The notes: a model not told the origin generated them from the sequence alone. Positions 1 to 8,735 are shown, numbered from the stretch's first letter. The stretch: DNA of 64,000 nt from an uncultured Sphingomonadales bacterium (GCA_903839675.1 CAIMDB010000028.1:326301-390300), one strand, 5' to 3'. Translations and numbers: made by a program.

Positions 1-406
1 CCACACGCCGCACGTCATCACCATCCTGACGGGCATTTTCGTGGCGATGTTCGCTGCGTTCTTCCCCGTGGGTAAGCTTGCTGACATCTCCAACTCCGGC
101 ACGTTGTTCGCCTTTGCCGCGGTGTCGATTGCCGTGCTGGTGCTGCGTCGTACCGATCCTGGTCGGCATCGTCCGTTCCGCACACCTGCCATCATCGTGA
201 CGGCACCGGTGGCGATCGCGGGCTGTGCCTATCTGTTCTACAGCCTTGGCCATGACACCAAGATGATGTTTGTGATCTGGGCAGCGATCGGGTTGGTCGT
301 CTACTACGCCTATAGTCGCAAGCGCAGCCATGTGGGCCGCGGTCTGGTCGAAGTGCATGAAGCGGACGCGGACATCCCGCCGACGAGCGTGCCGCCGATC
401 AATTGA
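1..406 (+). CDS. APC-family amino acid permease, C-terminal part (partial)
   Basis: The gene enters from the left edge; the frame is open from base 2 and only about 134 residues are visible. Four hydrophobic segments are seen, followed by a basic/acidic cytoplasmic tail ending PPIN. The stretch ending VLVLRRTDP and followed by RPFRTP is typical of the last membrane helices of cationic amino acid/polyamine permeases (APC superfamily, YhdG/CAT-like). Such proteins take up amino acids across the inner membrane. Substrate cannot be judged from this piece. A strong hairpin terminator follows 46 bases after the stop codon, so this is the end of its transcription unit. Confidence 0.8.
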   Translation, partial: HTPHVITILTGIFVAMFAAFFPVGKLADISNSGTLFAFAAVSIAVLVLRRTDPGRHRPFRTPAIIVTAPVAIAGCAYLFYSLGHDTKMMFVIWAAIGLVVYYAYSRKRSHVGRGLVEVHEADADIPPTSVPPIN

Positions 407-452
407 TCACCTGAATACAAAGCTCCTGGGTCGCAATCAGGAGGGGGGACTA

Positions 453-479
453 GGGGAGGCTTCGGCCTCCCCTTTTTTT
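453..479 (+). terminator. Intrinsic terminator after the permease
   Basis: An 8-bp perfect stem (453-460 with 465-472) is closed by a TTCG tetraloop and followed by seven T residues (473-479). This is a textbook Rho-independent terminator for the permease transcript. Confidence 0.92.
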
Positions 480-504
480 GGCTTGGGGGCCGAAAGCCTA
501 AACT

Positions 505-570
505 GTCATTCCCGCGAAAGCGGGAAACCAGCTAAGCGGCAAAGTAGATTCCCGCTTTCGCGGGAATGAC
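505..570. repeat. REP doublet (REPIN-like palindromic repeat)
   Basis: Two 22-base arms (505-526 and 549-570) are perfect reverse complements, separated by 22 bases. Each arm is itself a hairpin of the form TTCCCGC-GAAA-GCGGGAA with a GTCA tail on the outside. It sits between the permease terminator and the end of the kinase gene. The same layout (outer GTCAT/ATGAC ends, two inward hairpins) recurs at 24527-24622 and 36643-36739. Confidence 0.85.
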
Positions 571-579
571 AAAGGTAAT

Positions 580-1575
580 TCAGCCCAAACGGGCGGCAAC
601 AAGCGCCTTCAAATCAGCTTCCGGGCGCGGACCATAATGTGAGATGATTTCGGCAGCACAGACCGAGCCCATGGTGAGGCTGTCAGCCAAGCTGCGGCCT
701 TCGGCTTGCCCGGCCAAGAACCCGGCGGCAAACAAATCACCTGCGCCGGTCGTATCGACCACCTTGTCCACCGGTTCTGCCGCCACTTCAGCCCGCACGC
801 CGTTCTGGATCGCAATCGCGCCCTTCTCGCTGCGGGTCACCACCAGCGTCGGGACGAGGGGTGCAGCCGCTGCCACGGCCGCTTCAAAATCCTCTGTGTC
901 CATCAACGTGCAGATTTCGCCTTCATTTGCGAACAGGATGTCGATGTCACCGGCGTTCAAGAGCGCGCGGAAATCATCGCCATGGCGCGAGATGACGAAG
1001 TTGTCTGACAGGGTAAAGGCCACCTTACGCCCCGCATTCTTGGCGATCGCAATCGCCTCCCGCATCGCAGCGCGCGGCTCTTCCGGATCCCAAAGATAGC
1101 CTTCAAGGTACAACACGGCGGCTCGCTCAATCATCACTTTGTCGAGCGCCTTGGCAGGCAAATATTGCGACGCGCCAAGGAAGGTGTTCATCGTGCGCTG
1201 CCCATCGGGCGTGACGAAGATGAGGCACTGGGCCGTGGGCGGCTCTTCGCCCCGCATCGGCGTTGTAAAGTCGACACCGATCGCGCGGATGTCATGGCTA
1301 AAGACCTTGCCGAACTGGTCATCCGCCACTTGCCCGATAAAGCCGCATTTCCGGCCCAGCGCGGCCATGCCGGCAATCGTGTTGGCGGCCGAACCGCCCG
1401 AGATTTCATGGGCTGAGCCCATTTTGCCGTACAACAGATCGGCACGCGCGGCGTCGACGAGCTGCATGGCGCCCTTGGTCAAACCTTCTGCATCAATCAG
1501 TGCGTCATCAGCCGCAGCGATAATGTCGACAATCGCGTTGCCCACGGCAACAACATCAAGAGAGGCAGCAGTCAC
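580..1575 (-). CDS. PfkB-family kinase, probable adenosine kinase
   Basis: This 331-residue protein has the ribokinase/PfkB fold. The substrate-binding GGSAAN motif lies near residues 60-65, and the C-terminal signature TTGAGDLFAAG, with the catalytic Asp and anion hole, near residue 275. The family phosphorylates sugars or nucleosides with ATP; the N-terminus (VAVGNAIVDIIA) and length resemble the adenosine kinases of alphaproteobacteria, which salvage adenosine to AMP. The start codon is GTG, preceded by a G-rich ribosome-binding site around 1583-1588. Substrate assignment is from family resemblance; a fructokinase- or ribokinase-like activity is the alternative. Confidence 0.82.
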   Translation of the reverse strand: MTAASLDVVAVGNAIVDIIAAADDALIDAEGLTKGAMQLVDAARADLLYGKMGSAHEISGGSAANTIAGMAALGRKCGFIGQVADDQFGKVFSHDIRAIGVDFTTPMRGEEPPTAQCLIFVTPDGQRTMNTFLGASQYLPAKALDKVMIERAAVLYLEGYLWDPEEPRAAMREAIAIAKNAGRKVAFTLSDNFVISRHGDDFRALLNAGDIDILFANEGEICTLMDTEDFEAAVAAAAPLVPTLVVTRSEKGAIAIQNGVRAEVAAEPVDKVVDTTGAGDLFAAGFLAGQAEGRSLADSLTMGSVCAAEIISHYGPRPEADLKALVAARLG

Positions 1576-1651
1576 GTTTTTTCCCCCAAAGGATAAGCGG
1601 AATAGATGATGGTTGCGCGCCCGCTATCGACACGCAGCCAGGCATGCAAGG

Positions 1652-2269
1652 TTATTTGCGGTCGGGCTTCCACGCCCAGAAAAGAAAGCAGGGCGGAATG
1701 TTCCAATATTCAATGGCCTTGTCGATGCGCGGAAAATGCAGCGCCAGAAAATCCCGGACCTTAGCGCGATACTGATATACAAGAAACGCACCGCCGGGCC
1801 GCAACACGCGGGCCGTCGCCGCAGCGATGGCCGCCCCTATGCCCGCCGGTAAGGTTGAGAAGGGAAGCCCGGACAGAACATAGTCTGCATGAGTGTATCC
1901 GCTGTCCTGGACAATCTGTTCAACGTCAGCGGCAGACCCATGGATCGGCCGAAAACGGCTGTCCTTGATGGTGGCGGACAGGAAATCGATAAAGTCCTGA
2001 TTCAGGTCGATCGCGACGTAAGTTGCTTCAGGAGAAAGATTTTTTAAAATCTGTTGGCTGAAAGTCCCAACGCCGGGACCATATTCGACAAAGAGTTTAC
2101 ATGTCGTCCAATCCACCCGGCTCAACATATGCGTAACCAACGCGTCGCTCGATGGAATGATCGATCCAACCATGACCGGATTTTTAAGGAACCCGCGAAA
2201 GAACATTGCCCAAGGACCCCATGGCTTCTTCTGCAACCACCGGGACGTGGCAACGCGGCTACTTGTCAT
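1652..2269 (-). CDS. PmtA-like class I SAM-dependent methyltransferase
   Basis: The 205-residue product has motif I VEYGPGVGTF (residues 61-70), an acidic residue ending the second strand (VAIDLN, about 85-90) and LRPGG near the C-terminal side. The N-terminal FFRGFLKNPVMVGSIIPSS is typical of the phospholipid N-methyltransferase (PmtA) and rRNA-dimethylase-like group, which often acts on phosphatidylethanolamine at the membrane. The substrate is an inference from this resemblance. The gene is divergent from the ABM-fold gene; the ATG at 2269 was taken. A downstream ATG (MFFRG) would also be acceptable. Confidence 0.75.
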   Translation of the reverse strand: MTSSRVATSRWLQKKPWGPWAMFFRGFLKNPVMVGSIIPSSDALVTHMLSRVDWTTCKLFVEYGPGVGTFSQQILKNLSPEATYVAIDLNQDFIDFLSATIKDSRFRPIHGSAADVEQIVQDSGYTHADYVLSGLPFSTLPAGIGAAIAAATARVLRPGGAFLVYQYRAKVRDFLALHFPRIDKAIEYWNIPPCFLFWAWKPDRK

Positions 2270-2388
2270 TTGGGCTGGATGCTCCTCAGAATTACTTGGT
2301 CTCAGTTTGCAGATTGCCGAAGGGCTTTCAACCCGTATGGGCCATTAAAGGGGTTACGCAGGCGACGAGCGGCAGGTATCTGGATGCC

Positions 2389-2724
2389 ATGGGAAGCGAC
2401 CGTAAAGGCGACATCGCCGTCATTTTTGCCGCGACGCGCACCGAATTTGATCATGACGGCTATGAAAGAGCCGCTCAGGCGATGGCTGTGCTTGCCGAAC
2501 GCCAGCCCGGATATCGCGGCATAATGTCCACCCGCGGTGCCGATGGCTTTGGCATTACTGTCAGCTACTGGGCAGATGATGCCGCCGCCATGAAGTGGCG
2601 CGACAACCCGCAACATGCCGCCATCCGAGAACAGGGCCGCGCGCATTGGTATTCCTCCTACAGTCTTGAAGTGGCACGCGTGGAACGTGCTTATGCTTGG
2701 TCAAAGGCGCCCACCAATGGCTGA
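2389..2724 (+). CDS. ABM-fold (antibiotic biosynthesis monooxygenase-like) protein
   Basis: This 111-residue ferredoxin-like alpha/beta protein resembles small heme-degrading or cofactor-free monooxygenases of the ABM family. Visible features are an IAVIFAATR first strand, helix AAQAMAVLAERQPGYRG, and the typical WADDAAAMKWRDNPQH stretch before a final strand. The open frame extends upstream to 2206, but that part would run into the divergent methyltransferase, so ATG 2389 was chosen; its ribosome-binding site is weak. The stop overlaps the start of the MFS gene by 8 bases, so the two are likely translated together. The substrate is unknown. Confidence 0.72.
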   Translation: MGSDRKGDIAVIFAATRTEFDHDGYERAAQAMAVLAERQPGYRGIMSTRGADGFGITVSYWADDAAAMKWRDNPQHAAIREQGRAHWYSSYSLEVARVERAYAWSKAPTNG

Positions 2725-4018
2725 TGCCCGTCAGAATAACCGCGATTTTACGCTGCTGTTCCTTGTCATGCTCATCACCGGGGCCGGAAACACAGCGCTG
2801 CAGTCCGTTTTGCCTACTTTGGGCCGCACAATTGGCGTGCCGGACAGCGTCATCGCAGCGGCCTTTTCGGTGTCTGCGGCCATCTGGGTGTTCTCCGCAC
2901 CCAAATGGGCGCGCCGGTCCGATAGGGACGGACGGCGGGAGATGGTCATGCTCGGGCTGGTCGGCTTTGTCTCATCCGTCGGTCTGTGCGGCATTGTTCT
3001 GACGCTCGGCCTGCAAAAGGTGCTTGGGCCGGTTGTGACGATGATCGCCTTTATCGCCGCGCGCATGCTGTATGGCATCTTTGGCGCAGCCGCCCCGCCC
3101 GCCGCGCAGGCCATGGTCGCGTTGCGCACGTCGCGTAAGGAACGCACCAAGGCGCTCACCATGCTGGGCTCTGCTTTTGGGCTCGGCACGATCCTTGGAC
3201 CTGCCGCTGCCCCCTGGCTCGTCGGTCTGCCGGTGGTCGGGCTTGCAGGACCAGCCTTCATTTTCGCGATCTTTGGTTCGGTCGTCCTTTTCTTCGTCTA
3301 CCGCTATCTGCGCGATGATTTGCCGACCGATGCCGGGCATGGCGCGGCGGTCAGCTATCCGTCCATTGGCGGCGCACCGACAGGCGGCAGTGTGACGGCG
3401 GCAACATCCCCCCAATCCAAGCCGCTTGCCCTGCGTGATCCGCGCATCTGGCCCTGGATGCTGCTCGGCCTTGTCATGGGCCATGCGCAGGCGATGACCG
3501 GGCAGGCCGTGGGCTTTCTCGTCATTGACCGGCTGCAATTGCCACTGGCCGATTCGCAACAGGCCATTGGCATCGTCCTGATGATCGGCGCCGGCGCGGC
3601 TCTATTGGTGCAATGGGGGCTGATTCCGTTGTTCAATCTGGAACCGCGCAAGATGGTTGTGGTGGGACTGGGCGTTGCGGCCATTGGCTCTGCGCTCACG
3701 GGCACAGCGTCTTCACTCTACGGTATCGCCACGGCTTATGCGATTGCCTGCGTCGGCTTTGGCTTCACCCGACCTGCGTTTACCGCAGGTGCCTCGCTGG
3801 CCGTCGACCGAAAACTCCAAGGCGCAGTGGCTGGGCGCGTGACCTCCGTCAACGGCGCGGCCTTTGTGCTCGGGCCGTCGATCGGTGTCGGGCTCTATGA
3901 GATCTGGGGACCGCTCCCTTATTACCTTTCCGCGGCAATTCTGGTGCTGCTGATCTTTTACGTCTTGGCGCGGATCAAGCCGTTGGAACCATTGGGATCT
4001 CCGACGCGGGAGCGGTAA
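2717..4018 (+). CDS. MFS transporter
   Basis: The 433-residue protein has about twelve hydrophobic segments in two halves, separated by a polar loop (roughly residues 205-240), as expected of the major facilitator superfamily. The WARRSDRDGRR loop between helices 2 and 3 is the conserved motif A of drug/H+ antiporters (TetA-like). It sits in the inner membrane and probably exports a small molecule by proton antiport. ATG 2717 overlaps the upstream stop, giving translational coupling with the ABM-fold protein, which may act on the same compound. Upstream in-frame starts would lie inside that gene and were not used. Confidence 0.83.
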   Translation: MADARQNNRDFTLLFLVMLITGAGNTALQSVLPTLGRTIGVPDSVIAAAFSVSAAIWVFSAPKWARRSDRDGRREMVMLGLVGFVSSVGLCGIVLTLGLQKVLGPVVTMIAFIAARMLYGIFGAAAPPAAQAMVALRTSRKERTKALTMLGSAFGLGTILGPAAAPWLVGLPVVGLAGPAFIFAIFGSVVLFFVYRYLRDDLPTDAGHGAAVSYPSIGGAPTGGSVTAATSPQSKPLALRDPRIWPWMLLGLVMGHAQAMTGQAVGFLVIDRLQLPLADSQQAIGIVLMIGAGAALLVQWGLIPLFNLEPRKMVVVGLGVAAIGSALTGTASSLYGIATAYAIACVGFGFTRPAFTAGASLAVDRKLQGAVAGRVTSVNGAAFVLGPSIGVGLYEIWGPLPYYLSAAILVLLIFYVLARIKPLEPLGSPTRER

Positions 4019-4236
4019 AGCGGGAGGTCTAAACTTCCCTTTTGTGCAAGTGCGAAAGCAACGCAGCCCGCCGCCTTTGGCTGAGGTCAGGGCGCAAATC
4101 AGGTGCAGGACACGGGCAGCTCCGAGGGTGTGGACGTGATAGCGGCGCCCGGCATCCTCAAGCCAGACCGACCTGTTTCAGGGGAAATCCCAAGAAGAAC
4201 GCGAATCACCAGCAAAGTGCCGCCCCTCGCGGACAC

Positions 4237-4267
4237 AAAAAAGAAGGCCAGCCCCGAAGGACTGGCC
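4237..4267 (-). terminator. Intrinsic terminator, minus strand
   Basis: A 9-bp stem with a UUCG loop is followed by a T-rich run (six T residues, 4242 down to 4237). It would end the candidate small RNA, or less likely an antisense transcript of lysR reading through from the cyclophilin gene. Confidence 0.8.
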
Positions 4268-4330
4268 TATGAAAGTTTGTATAGGAGAGGATGCCTGAAA
4301 GGCACCCTCTATGTGCACTGCACCCAATTA
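4237..4330 (-). ncRNA. Candidate small RNA, minus strand
   Basis: Two hairpins followed by a T run lie on the minus strand with no minus-strand gene upstream for about 1 kb. Hairpin 1 pairs 4301-4310 with 4286-4295 (10 bp, pentaloop). Hairpin 2 pairs 4262-4267, 4261 and 4259-4260 with 4246-4251, 4252 and 4253-4254 (9 bp, UUCG loop) and is followed by UUCUUUUUU. In both stems one pair is G-U on the minus-strand RNA but an A/C mismatch on the plus strand, which fixes the orientation. The 18-base linker between the hairpins is predicted single-stranded. The 5' end at 4330 is a guess. It matches no family I can name. Confidence 0.55.
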
Positions 4331-4357
4331 TTGTGCAAATGCGAAATGAAAAACCGT

Positions 4358-4376
4358 GATTGCAGTTTATGCAATC
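4358..4376. promoter_or_regulatory. LysR-type operator palindrome
   Basis: A perfect 7-bp inverted repeat GATTGCA with a 5-base spacer (GTTTA) and TGCAATC contains the T-N11-A signature of LysR-type regulators. It ends 18 bases before the lysR start codon, which fits autoregulation. It is also just upstream of the candidate small RNA on the opposite strand. Confidence 0.7.
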
Positions 4377-4394
4377 GCCCTGTATGAAGAGGCC

Positions 4395-5282
4395 ATGCGT
4401 CGCCTCCCCTCCCTTGCCGCCATTGAAGCCTTTGTTCAGGTTGCCCGTCTCGGGTCGATCAAGGCTGCGGCCGAAGAGCTTTCCCTGTCATCACCTGCCT
4501 TAAGCCGCAGGATTCAGTCGCTAGAGGCCTTTGTTGGTCGCGCGCTGTTCGAGCGAGGACACCAATCGATACGCCTGAATGACGATGGCGAAGAGCTGAT
4601 GGCCCTTGTCGTGCAGCCGATTGAGATGCTGGGGGACGCGATCGAGACAATGACATCGCGCGACCATGTTATGCGTTTACGGCTGGGTGTGCCGTCGCTT
4701 TTTGCATCGCAACGGCTGATCCCGCACTTCCCGGCGATGCGGAAGGTCCACCCCCAGCTCCATATCGATCTGGATACCGCCGCCCATGCACTATCCCGCC
4801 TAGGCGACGGGCTTGATTGCGCCATCGCTTTGGCCGGGGAACTCGACCCCGCCCTTTTTGGTGTCCGCATTTATCGCGACAATATCTACACCGTGGGCGC
4901 ACGCCGCCTTGTGCAGGGCCCGCACGCCATCACCCGCCCGGAACAGGTGGGGGAGATGACGGTGATGATCCACCGCGAATTGGAAGAAACGTTTGACGCT
5001 TGGCGCGAAGCGGTCGGCCTGCCCGATCTCGAGCCTGCCGCGATCGACTATTACGACTCAGGCCAGCTCATGCTGGAGGCGGCGGCCCAAGGCATGGGCA
5101 TCGCCTTCCTCCACCAGAATTTGCTCGCCGACTATTCCGACGAACGGCTCGTCCGGATGTTCGCGGACATCGAAGTCCGCAGCCCATACAGCTACTGGTT
5201 CGCCTGCCGGCCCCGCGCGCTAGAAAGTCAGCCAGTGCGGTTGTTCCGCGACTGGCTGGTCAATCTCTATGCGGCTGATTAG
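4395..5282 (+). CDS. LysR-family transcriptional regulator
   Basis: The 295-residue protein starts MRRLPSLAAIEAF, typical of the GcvA-like branch. The winged helix-turn-helix occupies residues 5-60 (GSIKAAAEELSLSSPALSRRI) and a type 2 periplasmic-binding-like effector domain follows. ATG 4395 was chosen because an AGAGG ribosome-binding site lies just upstream; an in-frame start at 4356 would overlap the operator. Its stop codon overlaps the cyclophilin gene, which runs the other way, by 4 bases. Targets are not obvious; autoregulation and the adjacent small RNA candidate are the first to consider. Confidence 0.88.
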   Translation: MRRLPSLAAIEAFVQVARLGSIKAAAEELSLSSPALSRRIQSLEAFVGRALFERGHQSIRLNDDGEELMALVVQPIEMLGDAIETMTSRDHVMRLRLGVPSLFASQRLIPHFPAMRKVHPQLHIDLDTAAHALSRLGDGLDCAIALAGELDPALFGVRIYRDNIYTVGARRLVQGPHAITRPEQVGEMTVMIHRELEETFDAWREAVGLPDLEPAAIDYYDSGQLMLEAAAQGMGIAFLHQNLLADYSDERLVRMFADIEVRSPYSYWFACRPRALESQPVRLFRDWLVNLYAAD

Positions 5283-5725
5283 GCGACCGTCGCTTTGACG
5301 ATCTTGCCGGGCTTTGCCGGCGGCTCACCCTTTGGCAGGGCGTCGACATGTTCCATGCCCGACGTGACCTGACCCCAAACCGTATACTGACGGTCAAGGA
5401 AGCCGGCATCGTCAAAGCAGATGAAGAACTGGCTGTTGGCGCTGTTCGGGTTTGACGAACGGGCCATGGAGCAAACGCCGCGGACGTGCGGCTCTGCGTT
5501 GAACTCCGCTTTCAGGTCGGGCTTGTCTGAACCGCCCATGCCGGTGCCGGTCGGATCGCCACCCTGCGCCATGAAGCCGGGGATGACGCGGTGGAAAACC
5601 ACGCCATCGTAAAAGCCGGACTGCGCCAGTTCACTAATGCGGGCCACATGGCCTGGGGCCAGATCAGGACGCAGCTGGATGACAACGTCACCGGTTTCGA
5701 GAGTAAAGGTCAGTGTATCGGCCAT
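5279..5725 (-). CDS. Cyclophilin-type peptidyl-prolyl cis-trans isomerase
   Basis: A compact 148-residue cyclophilin. The catalytic and binding motifs are FHRVIPGFMAQGGD (residues 44-57, with the catalytic Arg), MARSSNPNSANSQFFI and FLDRQYTVWGQV. There is no signal peptide from the ATG at 5725, so it is probably cytoplasmic and helps protein folding by isomerising Xaa-Pro bonds. The frame is open further upstream, but the extra residues look like translated leader, and AGAAAG precedes the chosen start. It lies 37 bases downstream of the luciferase-like gene on the same strand and may share its transcript. Confidence 0.9.
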   Translation of the reverse strand: MADTLTFTLETGDVVIQLRPDLAPGHVARISELAQSGFYDGVVFHRVIPGFMAQGGDPTGTGMGGSDKPDLKAEFNAEPHVRGVCSMARSSNPNSANSQFFICFDDAGFLDRQYTVWGQVTSGMEHVDALPKGEPPAKPGKIVKATVA

Positions 5726-5762
5726 GACTGGACTTTCTGCTGATGAAAAACTGCGCCCGCCC

Positions 5763-6788
5763 CTACGCGGCTTGGGCAGGGGATGCCAACCCATATTCGG
5801 CAGCGATCAGGCGATAGCTGCGCTTGCGGGCCTCATGATCGGGCATGATGTTGACGAGCATCATTTCATCCGCGCCATAAAAGGCCGCGACCTCATCCAC
5901 CTGCGCCTTCACCTCAGACGGGCTACCAAGGATCGACCGGCGGTTGCGCTGCGGCGCGTCGACCACTGTTGCAGCCCAGCTTTCCGCCTTTTCAACCGAT
6001 GGAACGGGAATCAGTTCACCGCGCACGAGATGATGGAACATCATGCGCGCCGGAACGGCCAGCCGCTCTGCTTCGGCACGCGAGGGCGCGGCAATCGCCC
6101 AGCTTGCGATCATCAGATAAGGCTTATCCAGCCAGCGCGATGGACGGAAGTGGCGTTTGTAAAGCTCGGCCTGCGGCAAGCCATCTGAATTGATGAAGTC
6201 GGCAATGCAGTAAGGCAGGCCAACTTCTGCCGCCCAGGCCGCACTTTCAATGGACGAGCCGAGCAACCAAGGCTCCACCGTCCCGCCGCCGGTGGGCAGT
6301 GTGTCTTTCAGGCTGGCAAAGGGGTGGTCCTCAGGCAGGCCGTTGCCGAGATAAGCGAGCACCTCCGCCAGATTCTGCGGGAAATCATCCACCGGCATCC
6401 GGCGCGACCGGTCCCGCTGGAGCGCATAGGAGGTCCGCCCATCGGTGCCCGGCGCACGCCCAAGCCCAAGGTCGATTCGGTCCGGCGCCAATGCGGCGAG
6501 GAGTTTGAAGGTCTCGGCAACTTTGAACGGGGAATAATGCGGCAGCATGATGCCGCCTGACCCCAGACGGATGCGGTGCGTGGCGAGCGCCACCGGGCCC
6601 ATCAGCACTTCGGGCGCGCATCCGGCAAGTCCCGGCGAGGCATGGTGTTCTGCCAGCCAATAACGGTGATATCCGGCGGCCTCGCAGGTCTGGGCAAGGT
6701 CAATCGTGTTGCGCAGCGCATCGGAGGCCGTGTGGCCTTCCTCAATCGGAGACTGGTCGAGCACGGAAAGGAGAAATGTGTCTGTCAT
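5763..6788 (-). CDS. LLM-class flavin-dependent oxidoreductase
   Basis: The 341-residue protein belongs to the bacterial luciferase-like monooxygenase superfamily. Family marks are [11 protein letters not shown] at the start, YWLAEHH (about 43-49), [16 protein letters not shown] (about 73-88) and [14 protein letters not shown] (about 104-117). Members use reduced FMN or F420; in this subgroup (Bacillus YtnJ/YwcH-like) FMN is usual and the substrate is seldom known. It is divergent from mgtE, with about 105 bases between the two starts, and is followed by the cyclophilin gene. Confidence 0.85.
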   Translation of the reverse strand: MTDTFLLSVLDQSPIEEGHTASDALRNTIDLAQTCEAAGYHRYWLAEHHASPGLAGCAPEVLMGPVALATHRIRLGSGGIMLPHYSPFKVAETFKLLAALAPDRIDLGLGRAPGTDGRTSYALQRDRSRRMPVDDFPQNLAEVLAYLGNGLPEDHPFASLKDTLPTGGGTVEPWLLGSSIESAAWAAEVGLPYCIADFINSDGLPQAELYKRHFRPSRWLDKPYLMIASWAIAAPSRAEAERLAVPARMMFHHLVRGELIPVPSVEKAESWAATVVDAPQRNRRSILGSPSEVKAQVDEVAAFYGADEMMLVNIMPDHEARKRSYRLIAAEYGLASPAQAA

Positions 6789-6893
6789 CTTCCCAATCTA
6801 GCAACGCTTTGGCGGGATGGAAGGCAAAGCTTGCCATGCTGAATCAGCGCGCCTAACCACGCAACGTTGCACGCCAGCCTGACGGAAGGGACG

Positions 6894-8300
6894 ATGAGCG
6901 AAACCGACATCACCCGCACCGCCGACCCCGTGGTCGCAAACCAGCTGGACGAAGACGACCATCTGAAGCGTGAATTCGTGCGCGACGTGCTTTCCGCCGT
7001 CGATGATGGGGACGATGTGGGCGCGCGCACGCTTGTGGCCCCGCTGCATCCGGCCGACATCGCCGACTTGATCGAACAGACGCCCGCCGATGACCGCCGG
7101 GCTTTGGTGCGGGCTTTGTCCGACCTGATTGACGCCGACGTCATTGCGGAAATGAACGATTATGTCCGTGAGGATTTGATCGACGATCTGGCGCCCGAGC
7201 AGGTGGCCGACATTGCCGCTGAACTCGATACCGACGATGCCGTCGCCATCATCGAGGACATGGAGGAGGACGACCAGCGCGCCGTTCTCCGCGCGCTCGC
7301 GCCTGATGACCGCGCCGCCATTGAAGAGGCGCTCTCTTATCCGGAAGAATCCGCCGGCCGCCTGATGCAGCGCGAGTTGATCGCGGTGCCCGAACATTGG
7401 ACGGTCGGGCAGGTCATCGATTACCTGCGCGAAAATCAGGATCTGACGACCGATTTCTGGGAAGTCTTCGTTGTTGATCCGCAGCATCATCCGGTCGGCA
7501 CTTGCCATCTCAGCTGGGTGCTGCGGACACCGCGTGCCGTCAGCATGGCCGACGTCATGAAGCGGGAACAGACTCTGATCCCGGTCGAGATGGATCAGGA
7601 AGAAGTGGCGCTGCGCTTCCAGAAATATGGCCTGATCTCAGCGGCCGTCGTCGATCCGTCCAGCCGTCTAGTCGGGATGATCACGGTCGATGACATCGTC
7701 CACATCATTCAGGAAGAGGCGAGCGAGGACATCCTCAAGTTGTCCGGTGCCGGTGAAGGCGACATTCACGAGCCGATCTTCGACAGCTACAAAACGCGCG
7801 TCCGCTGGCTGCTCGCCAATCTCATCACGGCGCTGTCTGCGGCGACGATCATCAATTTCTTCGAAGGCACGATTGAGAAGATGGCCGTGCTGGCCGCGCT
7901 TATGCCGATGGTCGCAGGCGTTGGCGGCAATGCGGGTACGCAGACGATGGCTGTCGCCGTGCGGGCCATCGCCACCAACGAACTGACCCGGTCCAACACT
8001 TGGCGCACCATATTGCGCGAAATCCGCGTGGCGATCCTGAACGGTTTAACGGTCGCCCTCGTCATGGGCGTCGGCGTCGCCTTCTTCCTCGGCAACACGC
8101 AATTGGGCGGCGTCATCGCAGCGGCCATGCTGACCAATATCGTGATTGCGGGCCTCGCGGGCGTGTTCGTCCCCGTCCTTTTGGACCGGATGGATGTGGA
8201 CCCGGCGGTCGCCTCTTCCATCTTTGTGACGATGATCACCGATTCGATGGGCTTCCTCGCGTTTCTGGGGCTTGCGGCCGCGACCGGACTGGTTGGCTGA
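6894..8300 (+). CDS. mgtE: MgtE-type magnesium transporter
   Basis: The 468-residue protein has the full MgtE layout: an acidic N-domain of helical repeats (about 25-140), two CBS domains (about 145-270) that sense cytosolic Mg2+, and a C-terminal pore domain with five membrane helices. The pore signature PMVAGVGGNAGTQ is present near residues 340-352. It is a Mg2+-selective channel/transporter in the inner membrane. ATG 6894 is preceded by GGAAGGG. The stop overlaps the next gene's ATG by one base. No Mg2+ leader (M-box) could be seen in the short 5' region. Confidence 0.93.
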   Translation: MSETDITRTADPVVANQLDEDDHLKREFVRDVLSAVDDGDDVGARTLVAPLHPADIADLIEQTPADDRRALVRALSDLIDADVIAEMNDYVREDLIDDLAPEQVADIAAELDTDDAVAIIEDMEEDDQRAVLRALAPDDRAAIEEALSYPEESAGRLMQRELIAVPEHWTVGQVIDYLRENQDLTTDFWEVFVVDPQHHPVGTCHLSWVLRTPRAVSMADVMKREQTLIPVEMDQEEVALRFQKYGLISAAVVDPSSRLVGMITVDDIVHIIQEEASEDILKLSGAGEGDIHEPIFDSYKTRVRWLLANLITALSAATIINFFEGTIEKMAVLAALMPMVAGVGGNAGTQTMAVAVRAIATNELTRSNTWRTILREIRVAILNGLTVALVMGVGVAFFLGNTQLGGVIAAAMLTNIVIAGLAGVFVPVLLDRMDVDPAVASSIFVTMITDSMGFLAFLGLAAATGLVG

Positions 8301-8710
8301 TGCCACTCCATTTGTCGCGGGTGGCCTTCGGCGCCGCCGCCTTTGCTGATCTCGTCAACCGCATCGAAGCGAACCGCACAGGCGACGCAGTGCGCCTCAC
8401 CACACGTTATCTGCCCAAGCGCCACGCCGAGATTCTGGAGGGTGGCTCGCTCTACTGGATCATTAAGCACCAGTTGGTCGGTCGTGCGCGCGTTTTGGGA
8501 TTTGAAGATACGCCCGAAGGCCGCGTCAACATCGTGCTGGAGGCCAAGGTCATCCCCGTCAATCCGATGCCCCGCCGCGCGCATCAGGGCTGGCGCTATC
8601 TGGAAGATAAGGACGCTCCTGCCGATCTTGGCACCGTCAGCGAGGGTGAGGATGTGTCAGACCTGCCACCGACCCTGCTAAGCGAACTGGCTGATTTGTC
8701 ACTGATTTGA
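8300..8710 (+). CDS. DUF1489-family protein
   Basis: The 136-residue protein starts MPLHLSRVAFG and contains TRYLPKRHAEI, SLYWIIKHQLVGRARVLGF and a HQGWRYLE region, which mark the DUF1489 family, conserved across alphaproteobacteria and of unknown function. The ATG overlaps the mgtE stop by one base, so expression should follow mgtE. The WIIKHQLVGRARV segment suggests a nucleic-acid or small-ligand binding fold, but this is only an impression. Confidence 0.82.
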   Translation: MPLHLSRVAFGAAAFADLVNRIEANRTGDAVRLTTRYLPKRHAEILEGGSLYWIIKHQLVGRARVLGFEDTPEGRVNIVLEAKVIPVNPMPRRAHQGWRYLEDKDAPADLGTVSEGEDVSDLPPTLLSELADLSLI

Positions 8711-8735
8711 GGCAAGCGCCCCTTATCGGCGGACG

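Larger units (their letters stand above)
4019..4394. other. 375-bp intergenic region (RNA and operator, no CDS)
   Basis: No protein-coding gene is supported here. It holds the minus-strand hairpin pair described as a candidate small RNA (4237-4330), a LysR-type palindrome (4358-4376), and two copies of a 14-16 bp motif of the form TTGTGCAARTGCGAAA at about 4042 and 4331. The second copy lies just left of the palindrome. Nothing recognisable was seen between about 4060 and 4235. Confidence 0.6.
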
